Counted from the stretch's first letter, positions 33,156 to 42,539 are shown. The stretch is DNA of 64,000 nucleotides from Thermoleophilia bacterium UBA6103 (GCA_002423545.1 DIWP01000048.1:74303-138302), one strand, 5' to 3'. Notes: generated by a model from the letters alone, not told the origin. Translations and numbers: made by a program.

Positions 33156-34439
33156 ATGTCGACGACCGCACATCAGACCAGCGAGACCGTCCCCTGGCGC
33201 CGGCGGCCGGGGCTTGAGGCGATCGGCGGCCGTCTGGCGATCGCCGGACGCGATGCCGAACAGCTGGCTCGCGAGCACGGCACACCCCTGTACGTCTTCG
33301 ACCTCGAGTACGTCCGCGAGCAGCTCGTCGCCCTGTGCAGCGCCCTCGAGAGAGCCGGCGTGCGGGGCCGTGTGCGCATCGCTCTCAAGGCCCTGCGCGA
33401 CCCCGAGTACCTCGCCGTGGTCCGTTCGCTCGGCACGCCCGGCGGACCCGACGGCGTCGGCATCGACGCCTGCTCGCCGGGCGAGGTGGAGCACGCGCTC
33501 GCCAACGGCTTTCTGCCGCAGGAGGTCAGCGTCACCGCCACCAACCTCAGTGAGGCCGACTGCCGAACGATCCTGCAGCACCCGGTGCACGTCAACGCAG
33601 ATCTCATCACACAGGTCGAGCGCATCGGACGGCTGAGCCCGGGACGGTCGATCGGCCTGCGCCTCAACCCGCGGGCGGGGGCGATCAACCGGCGTACCAG
33701 CCCGACGACCACCGTCTACAGCGGCGAACGACCGACCAAGTTCGGCATCTACCTCGAGGACCTGCCGGCCGCCGTGGAGGCGGCCCGGCGCCACGGGCTG
33801 CGTCTCGACACGGCCCACTTCCACGTCGCCAACGGCATCCTCACCGAGGATCTGCCCGACTACGAGAGGGCGGTCGCGGCGATGGCCGTGATGGTCGAAC
33901 GCATGCTCGAGCTGGGGTGCACCATCCGCGAGATCAACGTGGGCGGCGGCCTCGGTGACTCGGCCCGCAGCTACGTGACGCCGCTCGACCTCGATGCCTG
34001 GGCCGGCATCCTGAAACGCCACCTCGGCGACTTCGACGCGGTCATAGCCTGCGAGCCCGGCGAGTTCGTCGCCATCGAGAGCGGCGTGCTGCTCGCCGAG
34101 GTGGTCACCGTGGAGCGCCGCCTCGGTCATCTGTTCGCGGGACTCGACGTGGGGTGGAACGTGATCAACCACCGCTTCGTGTACGGCCACGACATGGACC
34201 TGGTGCACTGCGCCAGGGCCGACGCCGCACCTGCCGACAACGTGACGTTCAGCGGCAACATCAACGAGGGGCCCGACCTCTTCGCCGACGATCTGCCGTT
34301 CCCGCCGGTCGAGGAGGGCGACATCGTCGCCATGCTCGGCACCGGCGCCTACTCGGTCACCAACTACCACGCCCACTGCCTGCGGCCGCCGGCCGGCATC
34401 GTCTTCTTCGCCGACCGGCTGCCGGTCGGCCGGCAGTAG
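33156..34439 (+). CDS. Group IV PLP-dependent decarboxylase, divergent LysA type
   Basis: A 427-residue alanine-racemase-fold decarboxylase. The PLP Lys is probably in RIALKALRDPEY, and the phosphate-binding glycine loop is INVGGGLGDS. The C-terminal active-site segment, CESGD in diaminopimelate and ornithine decarboxylases, is here replaced near FSGNINEGPDLFADD, and the usual HCHIGSQ is HFHVANG. So it belongs to the family, but the substrate is probably not diaminopimelate. ATG at 33156 has AGGAG upstream; the open frame begins at 32958. It diverges from rubredoxin and is alone. Confidence 0.78.
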   Translation: MSTTAHQTSETVPWRRRPGLEAIGGRLAIAGRDAEQLAREHGTPLYVFDLEYVREQLVALCSALERAGVRGRVRIALKALRDPEYLAVVRSLGTPGGPDGVGIDACSPGEVEHALANGFLPQEVSVTATNLSEADCRTILQHPVHVNADLITQVERIGRLSPGRSIGLRLNPRAGAINRRTSPTTTVYSGERPTKFGIYLEDLPAAVEAARRHGLRLDTAHFHVANGILTEDLPDYERAVAAMAVMVERMLELGCTIREINVGGGLGDSARSYVTPLDLDAWAGILKRHLGDFDAVIACEPGEFVAIESGVLLAEVVTVERRLGHLFAGLDVGWNVINHRFVYGHDMDLVHCARADAAPADNVTFSGNINEGPDLFADDLPFPPVEEGDIVAMLGTGAYSVTNYHAHCLRPPAGIVFFADRLPVGRQ

Positions 34440-34535
34440 CGGGGACATCGGGGGTGTGCGGCGCGAGCGGGCGGTGTGGACTACCGGCGACGCGCACCGC
34501 GTGCTCTCGACCATGCCACCGGTCGACGAGACCCG

Positions 34536-37250
34536 TCAGCGGACCACGAACACCGCGCTCTGGGCGCGCCGCTGCGCGTTGCCGGCCAGGTCACGGGCCA
34601 GCACACGGATCGTGTACGTGCCGCGCCGCAGCGTACAGCGGAAGCGGAAGGTGTCGCGGCGGTTCGTCTTCCGCCGGCCGGCGTCGTAGGTCGCGACGAC
34701 CGCGCCGCGGCTGTCGCGGACCTGCAGCCGGACGCGGGCCTGGCGGGCACTGAAGCCGGGGTCGCTGACTGTGAAACGGACCTTGGCGGTGCGCCCGCGC
34801 CGCACCCGGGTACCGCTCAGGACCCGCGTCGTCGGCCGGCGAGTGTCGATGTTGACGGTGAAGCGGCGCAGCTTCTCGACGTTACCGCTGTTGTCGTAGG
34901 ACCGGAACCAGACATACCTCCGCCCATCGCGGGCGTGTGAGCGTCTGGCCGCGGCGACCTCGACTCGCGTGCTGCGCCGGAACGCGCCCGTGGACGACGA
35001 TCCCACCCGCAGCTCGGTGCGGGCCACGTTGGACCCCACGTCGGTAGCGACGAGCCTGAGGTTCACCGGTCCGTTCCACCAGCGGCGGGACGGGGAGACG
35101 CGGGTGCGCGGCGGCTCGGTGTCCGGGCCGGCCACAGTCCCGTACACGCGCAGCGTCCAGCGGACAAAACGGCCCCGATCGCCACGACGCAGGTCCCGCA
35201 CCCGCAATCGCCACGTACCTGTGGATGACTCGCCGAAATGCCGGGCGCTGCCGAAGCGCCAGCGTGAGAAGCCCGGACTGCCGTCCACGCTGTCCGGCAG
35301 CGCCGACGGCGACAGGATGCTGCGAGTACCGGACGGGGCGATCAGCGTGACCTCGAGGTCGTGCCAGTACTCGTGCGGAGCGTCGAGCACCACCTCGACG
35401 TACTCGGTGGTCAGCCGCGGGCGCCCGGCACCGAGGCCGATCGCGCTCGTGACGCCCACGGTGGAGGCGTCGGGGATCGTGCGTTGCGGCGACGCCGACG
35501 CCGTCACGATCGTCTCCGGGCCGAGCGGCCGCCAGCTTCTGGCGGCCGCGACGGCCGCCGCCGCGTCGACGCGGCCGTAGCCGTACGTGTGGCTGATGTG
35601 GTACCCGGCAGCGTTGTTCGACCAGTCCTTGTGTCCGGGTTCGATCTTCTGTGCCGTGGTCATCAGGACGGCCTGCACATCGCGCCACGTCAATGACGGA
35701 TCCGCCTGCAACAGGAGCGCAGCGACACCACTGACCAGCGGCGCCGCGGACGAGGTGCCGCCGAAGCCGCTGTAGTTGTCCCCGCTCGTGTAGCCGGCGC
35801 TGCCGGTGAGATCGGTGGTCAGCACGTCGCGGAGCGTCCCCGGGACACCGTCGCTGGACGGCGCCACGACCATGAGAGCGGCGCCGTCCTCGGAATACGG
35901 TGCGATCCTGCCCAAGTTGGTACTGGCTCCGACGGCGAGCGTGTAGCGCGAGTTGGCGAAGCCGTCGTAGTTGACGTTGTCGAGCTCGGCGCGGCCGTTG
36001 CCGGCCGCCCAGACGTAGACGATGCCGAGGCCGCCGCGGCCGTTGGTCACGCCGTCCTTGAGCGCCGCCTCCGTGAGCGGGCCCGGCGCTTCGAGATGGC
36101 GGTCGTCGAGCGGGCCCCAGCTGTTGCTGGAGACATCGACGATGTCGCGGTTGCCGGCATCGGGCCGCACCGCCGCCAGGGCTTCGGCTTCCACGGCGTC
36201 ACTGTCCACGCCGTCGATGAGGAAGCGGTAGCCGATGAGACCGGCCGAGGGGGCGGCGCCGCTGACACCGAGACCGTTGCCGCCACGCGCGGCGGCCACG
36301 CCGGCACAGGCCGTGCCGTGCCACTGGGCGGCGCTCGAAGATCGGCTCGGAGACGGGTCGGCGTCGCCGTCGGCCCAGTCCCACGAACGCCCCGGCACCA
36401 CGTTGGGCGCCAGGTCGGGGTGGGCGATCTCGAGGCCGTCGTCGGCGATGGCGATCACCTCGTAGGGTGAGCCGCGCAGCGGCACGCCGTCGACCGTCTG
36501 GTCCCAGACGGTGGTCACGTCGATGTCCTCGCCGGCTTTGCCGGAGCGCTGCCCGACATTGCGCAGATGCCACTGCTGGCCGAAGAGCGGGTCGTTCGGT
36601 ATCCAGCGACGCGCACGAGTGCGCAGGAACGACGGCGCCGCCCATTCGACCAGTGATGATGCCGACAGCCGCTCGATCGCCCGCAGCTCGTCGAGAGGCG
36701 CGACGGCACGATAGAGGTACGTCCGCGCTGAGAATGCGAACCTCCTGACGCGGGTGAGCCCCAGCCGGCGGACGACTGCCGCACGTGCCTGCGTGCTCGA
36801 TCCCGACCGGAAGCGCACGATCAGCTCGCCGACGCTGACCAGCCGCGTCTGCTCGCTTCTCTCTCCCTGATAGAGGACCGCCGCAGATCCGTCACCGGCG
36901 CCGGCCCGCAGCCTGGCGCGCAGATCGTCGAGATCCCCCGCCGGCGGCGCCAGGGGGGTGATGCGGATACGATCCACGCCCCGTTCGCTCACTATCGCGA
37001 GCTCGTCGAGGGCGATCCACGCCGACTGCACGCTGCCGTCCTCGCTCCACGACACGACGGGGCCGCCCGGCTCCGCGCTGCCGGCCTTCTGCGAGACATC
37101 GGCTTGCGCGCCGCCGGCGGTGAGGGCGAGGAACGACGCGGCCGCCAGCACGGCCATGCCGCAGACGGCGCTGAGCACCGTGAGACGGCGGCGGATGCGC
37201 GTGCCGCGACGACCGCCGGCAGTGGATGTCCTGTCGCCGTGGCGACTCAC
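34536..37250 (-). CDS. Secreted subtilisin-like serine protease with P domain
   Basis: A 904-residue S8 protease. A signal/anchor helix is at about 22-45 after a basic start. A pro-region with a fervidolysin-like segment spans to about 215. The catalytic domain has Asp270 (IAIADDGLEIAHPDL), His311 (HGTACAGVAAARGG), Asn417 (WAAGNGR) and Ser500 (GGTSSAAPLVSGVA). A proprotein-convertase P domain follows (about 590-705, EVTLIAPSGTRSIL to RWTLRVYG), then two Ig-like domains to the end (about 710-904). No LPXTG signal is seen, so it is probably free or helix-anchored. GTG at 37250 has GGAGGGG upstream. It is a kexin-like architecture in bacteria. Confidence 0.92.
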   Translation of the reverse strand: MSRHGDRTSTAGGRRGTRIRRRLTVLSAVCGMAVLAAASFLALTAGGAQADVSQKAGSAEPGGPVVSWSEDGSVQSAWIALDELAIVSERGVDRIRITPLAPPAGDLDDLRARLRAGAGDGSAAVLYQGERSEQTRLVSVGELIVRFRSGSSTQARAAVVRRLGLTRVRRFAFSARTYLYRAVAPLDELRAIERLSASSLVEWAAPSFLRTRARRWIPNDPLFGQQWHLRNVGQRSGKAGEDIDVTTVWDQTVDGVPLRGSPYEVIAIADDGLEIAHPDLAPNVVPGRSWDWADGDADPSPSRSSSAAQWHGTACAGVAAARGGNGLGVSGAAPSAGLIGYRFLIDGVDSDAVEAEALAAVRPDAGNRDIVDVSSNSWGPLDDRHLEAPGPLTEAALKDGVTNGRGGLGIVYVWAAGNGRAELDNVNYDGFANSRYTLAVGASTNLGRIAPYSEDGAALMVVAPSSDGVPGTLRDVLTTDLTGSAGYTSGDNYSGFGGTSSAAPLVSGVAALLLQADPSLTWRDVQAVLMTTAQKIEPGHKDWSNNAAGYHISHTYGYGRVDAAAAVAAARSWRPLGPETIVTASASPQRTIPDASTVGVTSAIGLGAGRPRLTTEYVEVVLDAPHEYWHDLEVTLIAPSGTRSILSPSALPDSVDGSPGFSRWRFGSARHFGESSTGTWRLRVRDLRRGDRGRFVRWTLRVYGTVAGPDTEPPRTRVSPSRRWWNGPVNLRLVATDVGSNVARTELRVGSSSTGAFRRSTRVEVAAARRSHARDGRRYVWFRSYDNSGNVEKLRRFTVNIDTRRPTTRVLSGTRVRRGRTAKVRFTVSDPGFSARQARVRLQVRDSRGAVVATYDAGRRKTNRRDTFRFRCTLRRGTYTIRVLARDLAGNAQRRAQSAVFVVR

Positions 37251-37406
37251 GCCGTGATCGCCCCTCCCTGGTCACGACTGGCGTACGATGATCTCCTGCC
37301 CGGATCCGGCCTCACTGTACTCCGAGCGCCGGTGCACACAAAGCCGGGCACGTTGCCGGGAGCCCACGATGAGGCGGATACGTGTATCCAGGAACGACGG
37401 CGAGCC

Positions 37407-38141
37407 TCAGGAACCCACGCTCGAGCCGGTCCCGCCGCGCACGGTGACCGGCGCGTCGGCGGGATAGCCGCGCTCCTCCCAGTATCCCTCGATCATGCGG
37501 TCGGTCAGCTCGATGCGACGCACGAACTTGACGCTCTTGTACGCCAGCTGCGAAGGGACGACGAGCCGCACCGGACCGCCGTGGTCGGGCGACAGACGTT
37601 CGCCGTCGAGCGTATCGGCGAGTATCGAGTGCGGCTCCTGCAGTTGCTCGAGCGGCAGGCAGTCGACGTACGAGCCGTCGTAGGCGTGGAAGATGGCGTG
37701 CGTGGCGGCAGGTCTGGGGCCGGCGCGCGAGATGACCTCCATCGGCCGCACACCACCCCAGGGGACGTCCTGGACCGTCCAGCCCTCCACGCACGGGAAG
37801 TCCACGGTCTCCTCGAAGCGTGGCAGGGCGCTCCACGCCGCATGGTCTATCCGCAATGGCGTCTCCACCATGCCGTCGACCTCGATGACCCACTGCTCCA
37901 GAGTCTCGCCCGGCACGTCATCGACGGTCCGTACCGGGAACAGACCGCCGGCCTTGAGCCGCTGGGCCGCGCGCCCGCCGATGGGCGACGAGCCGCTGCC
38001 GCCGGCGAACAGACGCTGCAGACCGACCAGGGCCGCGGCGACGCCGCCGAGCGACGCCAGGAACCACTTGCGGCTGACCCGCATCTGCCGGGCCCGCTCC
38101 CGATCGTCGACCTCTTCCCGCTGCTCATGCTTCCGGTCCAT
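37407..38141 (-). CDS. Sulfite-oxidase-fold molybdopterin oxidoreductase
   Basis: A 244-residue protein of the sulfite oxidase family (YedY/MsrP-like), with the molybdenum-ligating Cys in VDFPCVEGWTVQDVPWGG, preceded by a membrane or Tat-like signal SRKWFLASLGGVAAALVGL (an RK rather than RR pair). The C-terminal half has HGGPVRLVVPSQLAYKSVKFVRRIEL, a typical MPT-domain segment. Substrate unknown; YedY reduces methionine sulfoxide, and other members oxidise sulfite. ATG at 38141 has GGAGG eight bases upstream and is preferred over GTG at 38147. A dyad lies just upstream. Confidence 0.87.
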   Translation of the reverse strand: MDRKHEQREEVDDRERARQMRVSRKWFLASLGGVAAALVGLQRLFAGGSGSSPIGGRAAQRLKAGGLFPVRTVDDVPGETLEQWVIEVDGMVETPLRIDHAAWSALPRFEETVDFPCVEGWTVQDVPWGGVRPMEVISRAGPRPAATHAIFHAYDGSYVDCLPLEQLQEPHSILADTLDGERLSPDHGGPVRLVVPSQLAYKSVKFVRRIELTDRMIEGYWEERGYPADAPVTVRGGTGSSVGS

Positions 38142-38167
38142 TGACACCGCCTCCGCGGTCGGATGTA

Positions 38168-38186
38168 GAAGACTTGCACAGTCTTC
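38168..38186 (-). promoter_or_regulatory. Dyad next to a TATAAA -10 element
   Basis: GAAGACT (38168-38174) and AGTCTTC (38180-38186) form 7-bp arms with a 5-base spacer. On the minus strand TATAAA (38192-38187) lies directly upstream, so the dyad would cover the transcription start of the molybdoenzyme gene. It may instead be a weak terminator of the gene before. Confidence 0.4.
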
Positions 38187-38210
38187 TTTATACCCGACGG
38201 CCGGCGATCC

Positions 38211-38918
38211 TCACTGGTTCTCGAGCAGCTCCTCGGCCGGCACGTCCCGGACCACGCAGGCCGGCACGCCCATGAGCACCTTACGCGGCGGCGCGTCCTT
38301 TGTGACCACGGCGCCGGCGGCGATGAACGCCTCTTCTCCGATCTCGATGCCGGGACAGAGCACCACGCCGCCGCCGACGCGGGCGCCGCGGCGGATGGTC
38401 GCCCCCTTGATCAGCTCGTGGCGCTTCTCGGTGCGGCCCATGAAGTTGTCGTTGGTGGTCTGCACGCAGGGTGCGATGAACACGCGGTCCTCGATCTCCA
38501 TGTACGCCGTGATGTAGGCATTGCTTTGGATCTTCGTGAAGGCGCCGATGTGCGTGTCGTTCTCCACGCAGGTGCCGCGACCGATGACCGCACGCTCGCC
38601 CAGCACGCAGCGTTCGCGCACGCTCGCCAGGTCGCCGATGATGCAGCGCGGTCCCAGCATGGCGGCACGGTAGACCACGGCGCCGGTGCAGACCACCGTG
38701 CCGGGACCGACGGTCAGCGGCGGCAGCTCGCCCCGCTTCGCCGTCGAGGCGGGAGACAGTGACGGCGCCTTGCCGAGGACGACGTTGTCCTGGATGAAGC
38801 AGCCGTCGCCGATGACCGTGCCGTCGTGGACGACCACGTTGGCCCCGAACGTGACGCCGGCGCCGATCGTGACGTCGTCGCCGAGCGTGAGGTTGAGACC
38901 GAGGTCGGATGGCTTCAT
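38211..38918 (-). CDS. Left-handed beta-helix acetyltransferase (WbpD-like)
   Basis: A 235-residue hexapeptide-repeat acyltransferase. The repeat pattern (GDDVTIGAGVTFGANVVVHDGTVIGDG and so on) runs almost throughout, ending with FIAAGAVVTKDAPPRKVLMGVPACVVRDVP. Such enzymes acetylate the 3-amino group of UDP-2-acetamido-3-amino-glucuronate in the WbpA-B-E-D-I pathway. The role is inferred from its cluster. The frame is open to 38993; ATG at 38918 has AAGGAAAG upstream. It lies 100 bases after the dehydrogenase-like gene. Confidence 0.82.
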   Translation of the reverse strand: MKPSDLGLNLTLGDDVTIGAGVTFGANVVVHDGTVIGDGCFIQDNVVLGKAPSLSPASTAKRGELPPLTVGPGTVVCTGAVVYRAAMLGPRCIIGDLASVRERCVLGERAVIGRGTCVENDTHIGAFTKIQSNAYITAYMEIEDRVFIAPCVQTTNDNFMGRTEKRHELIKGATIRRGARVGGGVVLCPGIEIGEEAFIAAGAVVTKDAPPRKVLMGVPACVVRDVPAEELLENQ

Positions 38919-39018
38919 GGCGTCTCGCTTTCCTTTCGCGCGGGCATGGACCACGCGTCCCCGGAGCGGCGCAGCGCCCTGCTCCGCACCCACGTGATCG
39001 CTCCGTGCCGGCGCGGTC

Positions 39019-40044
39019 TCAGGCCGAGAGCTCGTCGATGCGCACCGGCCGGCCCGCCTCGCGCAGCGAGCGCTCCATCGCCTCGAGGACGCGCACCACG
39101 TTGAGCCCGTCGTGGCCGTCGCTGATCGGCTGGCCGCCGTCGGCGATGCAGTCGAGGAAATGCTGGCATTCGATGCGCAGCGGCTCGTCGTTGGGGATGC
39201 GCGGGATGTGGATGTCGCCGAAGCGCAGCGAGATGTACTCGCCGTACGACTCGTACTGCGCCTTGTACGCGCCCTTGTCGTAGATCGTGACCTTGCGGTC
39301 GCTCTCCATATCGTCGAACACGACCATCTTGTCCGACCCGACGACCGTGACCTTGCGCGCCTTGTGCGGGTCGAGCCAGCTGACGTGCATGTGGCCGACC
39401 ACGCCCGACGGATACCTGATGTAGCCGAAGACCACGTCCTCGACGCCCGGCTGCAGATAGCACTCGCCGTGCGCGCTCACCTCCATGGGGTCCTCGCCTG
39501 TCAGGTAGTTGATGACGTAGACGTCGTGTGAGCCGAGGCTCCAGAGGGCGTTCTCGTCGGCGCGCACCTTGCCCAGGTTGAGGCGGTTGGAGTACACGTA
39601 GTACGTGTCGCCCAGCTCGCCGTCGTCGAGCAGCCCCTTGACCGTGCGCAGGGCGGGATGGTACTCGAGCAGATGGCCGGACATGAGCAGCCGGTCCTTC
39701 TCGGCGGCCAGCGCGACGAGCTCTTCCGCGTGCGCCGCCTTGAGCGTCATGGGCTTCTCGATGAAGGCATGCTTGCCGGCCTGCAGAACGCGCTTGCCGA
39801 GCTCGTAGTGGGTCGGCACGGAGGTGGCGACGACGACCGCGTCGACCGACTCGTCGGCGAGCACCTGCTCGAGGTCGTCGGTCACGACCGTGCGCGGGAA
39901 CAGCGCCGCGGCCTTCTCCCGGTTCTCGGCGACGAGGTCGCAGGCATACGCAAGCTCGGCGCCGGGCAGGCGGTCGAAGTTGCGGGCCAGGTTGGGGCCC
40001 CAGTAGCCGAGGCCGGCGACGGCGACGCGGATCGGTTCAGTCAC
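39019..40044 (-). CDS. Gfo/Idh/MocA-family dehydrogenase (WbpB-like)
   Basis: A 341-residue NAD(P)-dependent oxidoreductase. The Rossmann motif is VAVAGLGYWGPNLARNFDRLPG; the EKP segment (HAFIEKPMTLKAAHAEEL) carries the family's key lysine, and the C-terminal half shows FGYIRYPSGVVGHMHVSWLDP. In the WbpB family the enzyme oxidises C3 of UDP-GlcNAcA. GTG at 40044 has AGGAGACCC upstream. It follows the sugar dehydrogenase by 14 bases, which suggests consecutive steps. Confidence 0.85.
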   Translation of the reverse strand: MTEPIRVAVAGLGYWGPNLARNFDRLPGAELAYACDLVAENREKAAALFPRTVVTDDLEQVLADESVDAVVVATSVPTHYELGKRVLQAGKHAFIEKPMTLKAAHAEELVALAAEKDRLLMSGHLLEYHPALRTVKGLLDDGELGDTYYVYSNRLNLGKVRADENALWSLGSHDVYVINYLTGEDPMEVSAHGECYLQPGVEDVVFGYIRYPSGVVGHMHVSWLDPHKARKVTVVGSDKMVVFDDMESDRKVTIYDKGAYKAQYESYGEYISLRFGDIHIPRIPNDEPLRIECQHFLDCIADGGQPISDGHDGLNVVRVLEAMERSLREAGRPVRIDELSA

Positions 40045-40058
40045 TCTGGGTCTCCTGT

Positions 40059-41321
40059 CTACAGCTTCCAGACGGTCGCCGAGCCGGGGATGCCGGCGGT
40101 GGCGTTGCGCAGGTCGACCACCAGTGGCGCCTGCGAGACGATCTCACGGTAGTCGATCGCCGAGTGGGCGGTCACGATGACGACCACATCCTGAGCGGCC
40201 AGTGTCGCGCGGTCGAGCGCGATCGACTCGAGGCCGAAGTCGGGCAGCCGGCTCACGAACGGGTCGTGGTAGGCCACGCAGGCGCCACGCTCCTGAAGCC
40301 GGCGGATCACCTTGAGCGCCGGCGACTCGCGCAGGTCGTCGATGTCTGCCTTGTACGCGACGCCGAGGACGAGCACGTTGGCGCCGTTGAGGCTCTTGCC
40401 GCGGGTGTTGAGCGCCCGGTGGATCTTCTCGACGCAGAAGTACGGCATGTTCTCGTTGACCTTGCCGGCCAGCTCGATGAACTCGGTCCAGAAGTCGTAT
40501 TCGCGCGCCTTCCACGAGAGGTAGAAGGGGTCGATGGGGATGCAGTGGCCGCCGAGGCCGGGACCGGGCTGGAACTTCATGTAGCCGAACGGCTTGCTGG
40601 CGGCCGCCTCGATGACCTCCCACACGTCGATCTGCATACGGTCGCACAGCATCGCGAGCTCGTTGACGAGAGCGATATTGACGCTGCGGAAGATGTTCTC
40701 GAGCAGCTTGGTCATCTCGGCGACTTCCGGCGTGGAGACCGGCACCAGGTGGTCGATGGCCGTGCCGTAGACCTCGAGCGCGCGGGCCGTGCAGGCTTTG
40801 GTGAGGCCGCCGATGACCTTGGGCGTGGTCCTGGTGGTGTAGTCGATGCGGCCCGGATCGACGCGCTCCGGCGAAAAGGCGAGGTGGAAGTCGACGCCGG
40901 CGGTGAGGCCGGAGCCGTCCTCGAGGATGGGGACGAGCACCTCCCGCGTGGTGCCCGGATAGGTGGTGCTCTCGAGCGTGACGAGCTGGCCTGGGCGCAG
41001 ATGGGGAGCCAACTCCGTGGCGCCGGCGCGGACGATCCTCAGATCGGGCTCGCGGTTGGCGGTGAGCGGCGTCGGCAGGCAGATGATGTCGGCGTCGCAG
41101 TCGCAGGTGGCGGCGTAGTCTGTGGTGGCGGTCAGGAGGCCGTCGTCGACGACGCGCCGCAGGTCTTCAGACGACACGTCCTGGATGTAGCTCTCGCCGC
41201 CGTTGATCTGCGCGCAGCGGTCGGCGTCGACCTCGATGCCGACCACTTCGACGCCGGCCTCGGCGAAGACCAGGGCCAGCGGCAGGCCGACGTAGCCGAG
41301 CCCGATGATGGCGATCCTCAC
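40059..41321 (-). CDS. wbpA: Nucleotide-sugar 6-dehydrogenase (WbpA/UDP-GlcNAc type)
   Basis: A 420-residue UDP-sugar dehydrogenase of the UDP-glucose/GDP-mannose superfamily: N-terminal IAIIGLGYVGLPLALVFAEAG, ESTTYPGTTRE, the catalytic Cys region GPGLGGHCIPIDPFYL and the C-terminal domain VLGVAYKADIDDLRESPAL. The sequence is closer to enzymes on UDP-GlcNAc than UDP-glucose by its ESTTYPGTT segment. It makes the uronic acid used by the next gene. GTG at 41321 has AAGGAG upstream. The wecB gene precedes by 91 bases. Confidence 0.88.
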   Translation of the reverse strand: MRIAIIGLGYVGLPLALVFAEAGVEVVGIEVDADRCAQINGGESYIQDVSSEDLRRVVDDGLLTATTDYAATCDCDADIICLPTPLTANREPDLRIVRAGATELAPHLRPGQLVTLESTTYPGTTREVLVPILEDGSGLTAGVDFHLAFSPERVDPGRIDYTTRTTPKVIGGLTKACTARALEVYGTAIDHLVPVSTPEVAEMTKLLENIFRSVNIALVNELAMLCDRMQIDVWEVIEAAASKPFGYMKFQPGPGLGGHCIPIDPFYLSWKAREYDFWTEFIELAGKVNENMPYFCVEKIHRALNTRGKSLNGANVLVLGVAYKADIDDLRESPALKVIRRLQERGACVAYHDPFVSRLPDFGLESIALDRATLAAQDVVVIVTAHSAIDYREIVSQAPLVVDLRNATAGIPGSATVWKL

Positions 41322-41412
41322 GGGTGGGACTCCTTGTCTGATGAGCGGCGCCGGCTGCCGGCTGTCGTCCGTCCGCCGCGGCGCCGACCGGAGAAGGACA
41401 GACGCAGGGATT

Positions 41413-42486
41413 CTATCCGAAGACGTCGGCGATGACGGCTGCTATGCGCCGGCCGGCGTCGCCGCCGCCGTAGCAGTCGGGCGCGTCGTCGCCCGGCGCC
41501 GCGGCGGCCAGCGCCGCGGCCAGCCGTTCCGGATCGGCGTCGACCAGGACGTTCCAGCCATACTCCAGCGTCTCGACCCACTCGCTTGTGTCGCGCATGG
41601 TCACGCACGGCGTGCGCAGCATGAACGCCTCCTTCTGCATGCCGCCGGAGTCGGTGGCCACCGCCCGGGCGTTCCGGATGAGCGCGAGCGACTCGAAGTA
41701 GCCGACCGGCGGCGTGACGCGCACCGCGTCCCCCAGGCTCTCGAGCAGTCGCTCGCGCGCCAGCGTCGCCCGCGTGCGCGGATGGACGGCGAAGACGACC
41801 GGCTGCTCCAGATGGGCCAGCACGCCCACGATGGCCGCCAGCCGGTCCGGCGAATCGGCGTTGACCGGCCGGTGCACGGTGGCGTACACGTACTCACCCG
41901 GCGCGACTGCGAAGCGCTCCAGCACCTGCGCCTCGAGGGCCGGCGTGAGCGCCCGCAGCGCCAGGTCATACATGACGTCGCCGACCAGGTGCACGCCGTC
42001 GACGATGCCCTCCGCCGCCAGGTTCTCGACGGCGACCGTCGTGGGACAGAACAGCAGCCGTGACAGACGGTCGGTCAGCACCCGGTTGACCTCCTCCGGC
42101 ATGCGACGGTCAAAGGAACGCAGGCCCGCCTCGACGTGGGCGACCGGCACGTGGACCTTGACGGCTGCCAGCCCGGCGGCCAGCGTCGAGTTGGTGTCGC
42201 CGTAGACCAGCACCAGGTCGGGGCGGCGCTCGGCGATGGCGGCCTCGACGCCGACCATGATGCGGCCGGTCTGCTCGGCGTGCGTACCCGACCCGACGCC
42301 GAGCGAGATGTCGGGCGCCGGCAGGCCGAGCTGCTCGAAGAAGACGCCGGCCAGCTCGTGGTCGTAGTGCTGGCCGGTGTCGAGCAGCACCTCATGGGCG
42401 ACCGCTCGGAGCGGTGGCGAGACGGCGGCGCACTTGATGTACTGCGGCCGGTTCCCGACGACGGTGAGCACAGAGGTCGTTGCCAT
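41413..42486 (-). CDS. wecB: UDP-N-acetylglucosamine 2-epimerase (WecB/WbpI type)
   Basis: A 357-residue GT-B-fold epimerase: VVGNRPQYIKCAAV at the start, DTGQHYDHE, VYGDTNSTLAA, HVEAGLRSFDRRMPEEVNR, VHRPVNADSPDR and TDSGGMQKEAF, all conserved in WecB. It interconverts UDP-GlcNAc and UDP-ManNAc, or the 2,3-diacetamido uronate form in the WbpI branch. It is the first gene of the minus-strand sugar cluster and diverges from the phosphatase gene. Confidence 0.93.
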   Translation of the reverse strand: MATTSVLTVVGNRPQYIKCAAVSPPLRAVAHEVLLDTGQHYDHELAGVFFEQLGLPAPDISLGVGSGTHAEQTGRIMVGVEAAIAERRPDLVLVYGDTNSTLAAGLAAVKVHVPVAHVEAGLRSFDRRMPEEVNRVLTDRLSRLLFCPTTVAVENLAAEGIVDGVHLVGDVMYDLALRALTPALEAQVLERFAVAPGEYVYATVHRPVNADSPDRLAAIVGVLAHLEQPVVFAVHPRTRATLARERLLESLGDAVRVTPPVGYFESLALIRNARAVATDSGGMQKEAFMLRTPCVTMRDTSEWVETLEYGWNVLVDADPERLAAALAAAAPGDDAPDCYGGGDAGRRIAAVIADVFG

Positions 42487-42539
42487 GGCCCGGCATCATA
42501 CCGGACCGCCTGTGGTAGCGTTGCCGACGGAGCGACCTG

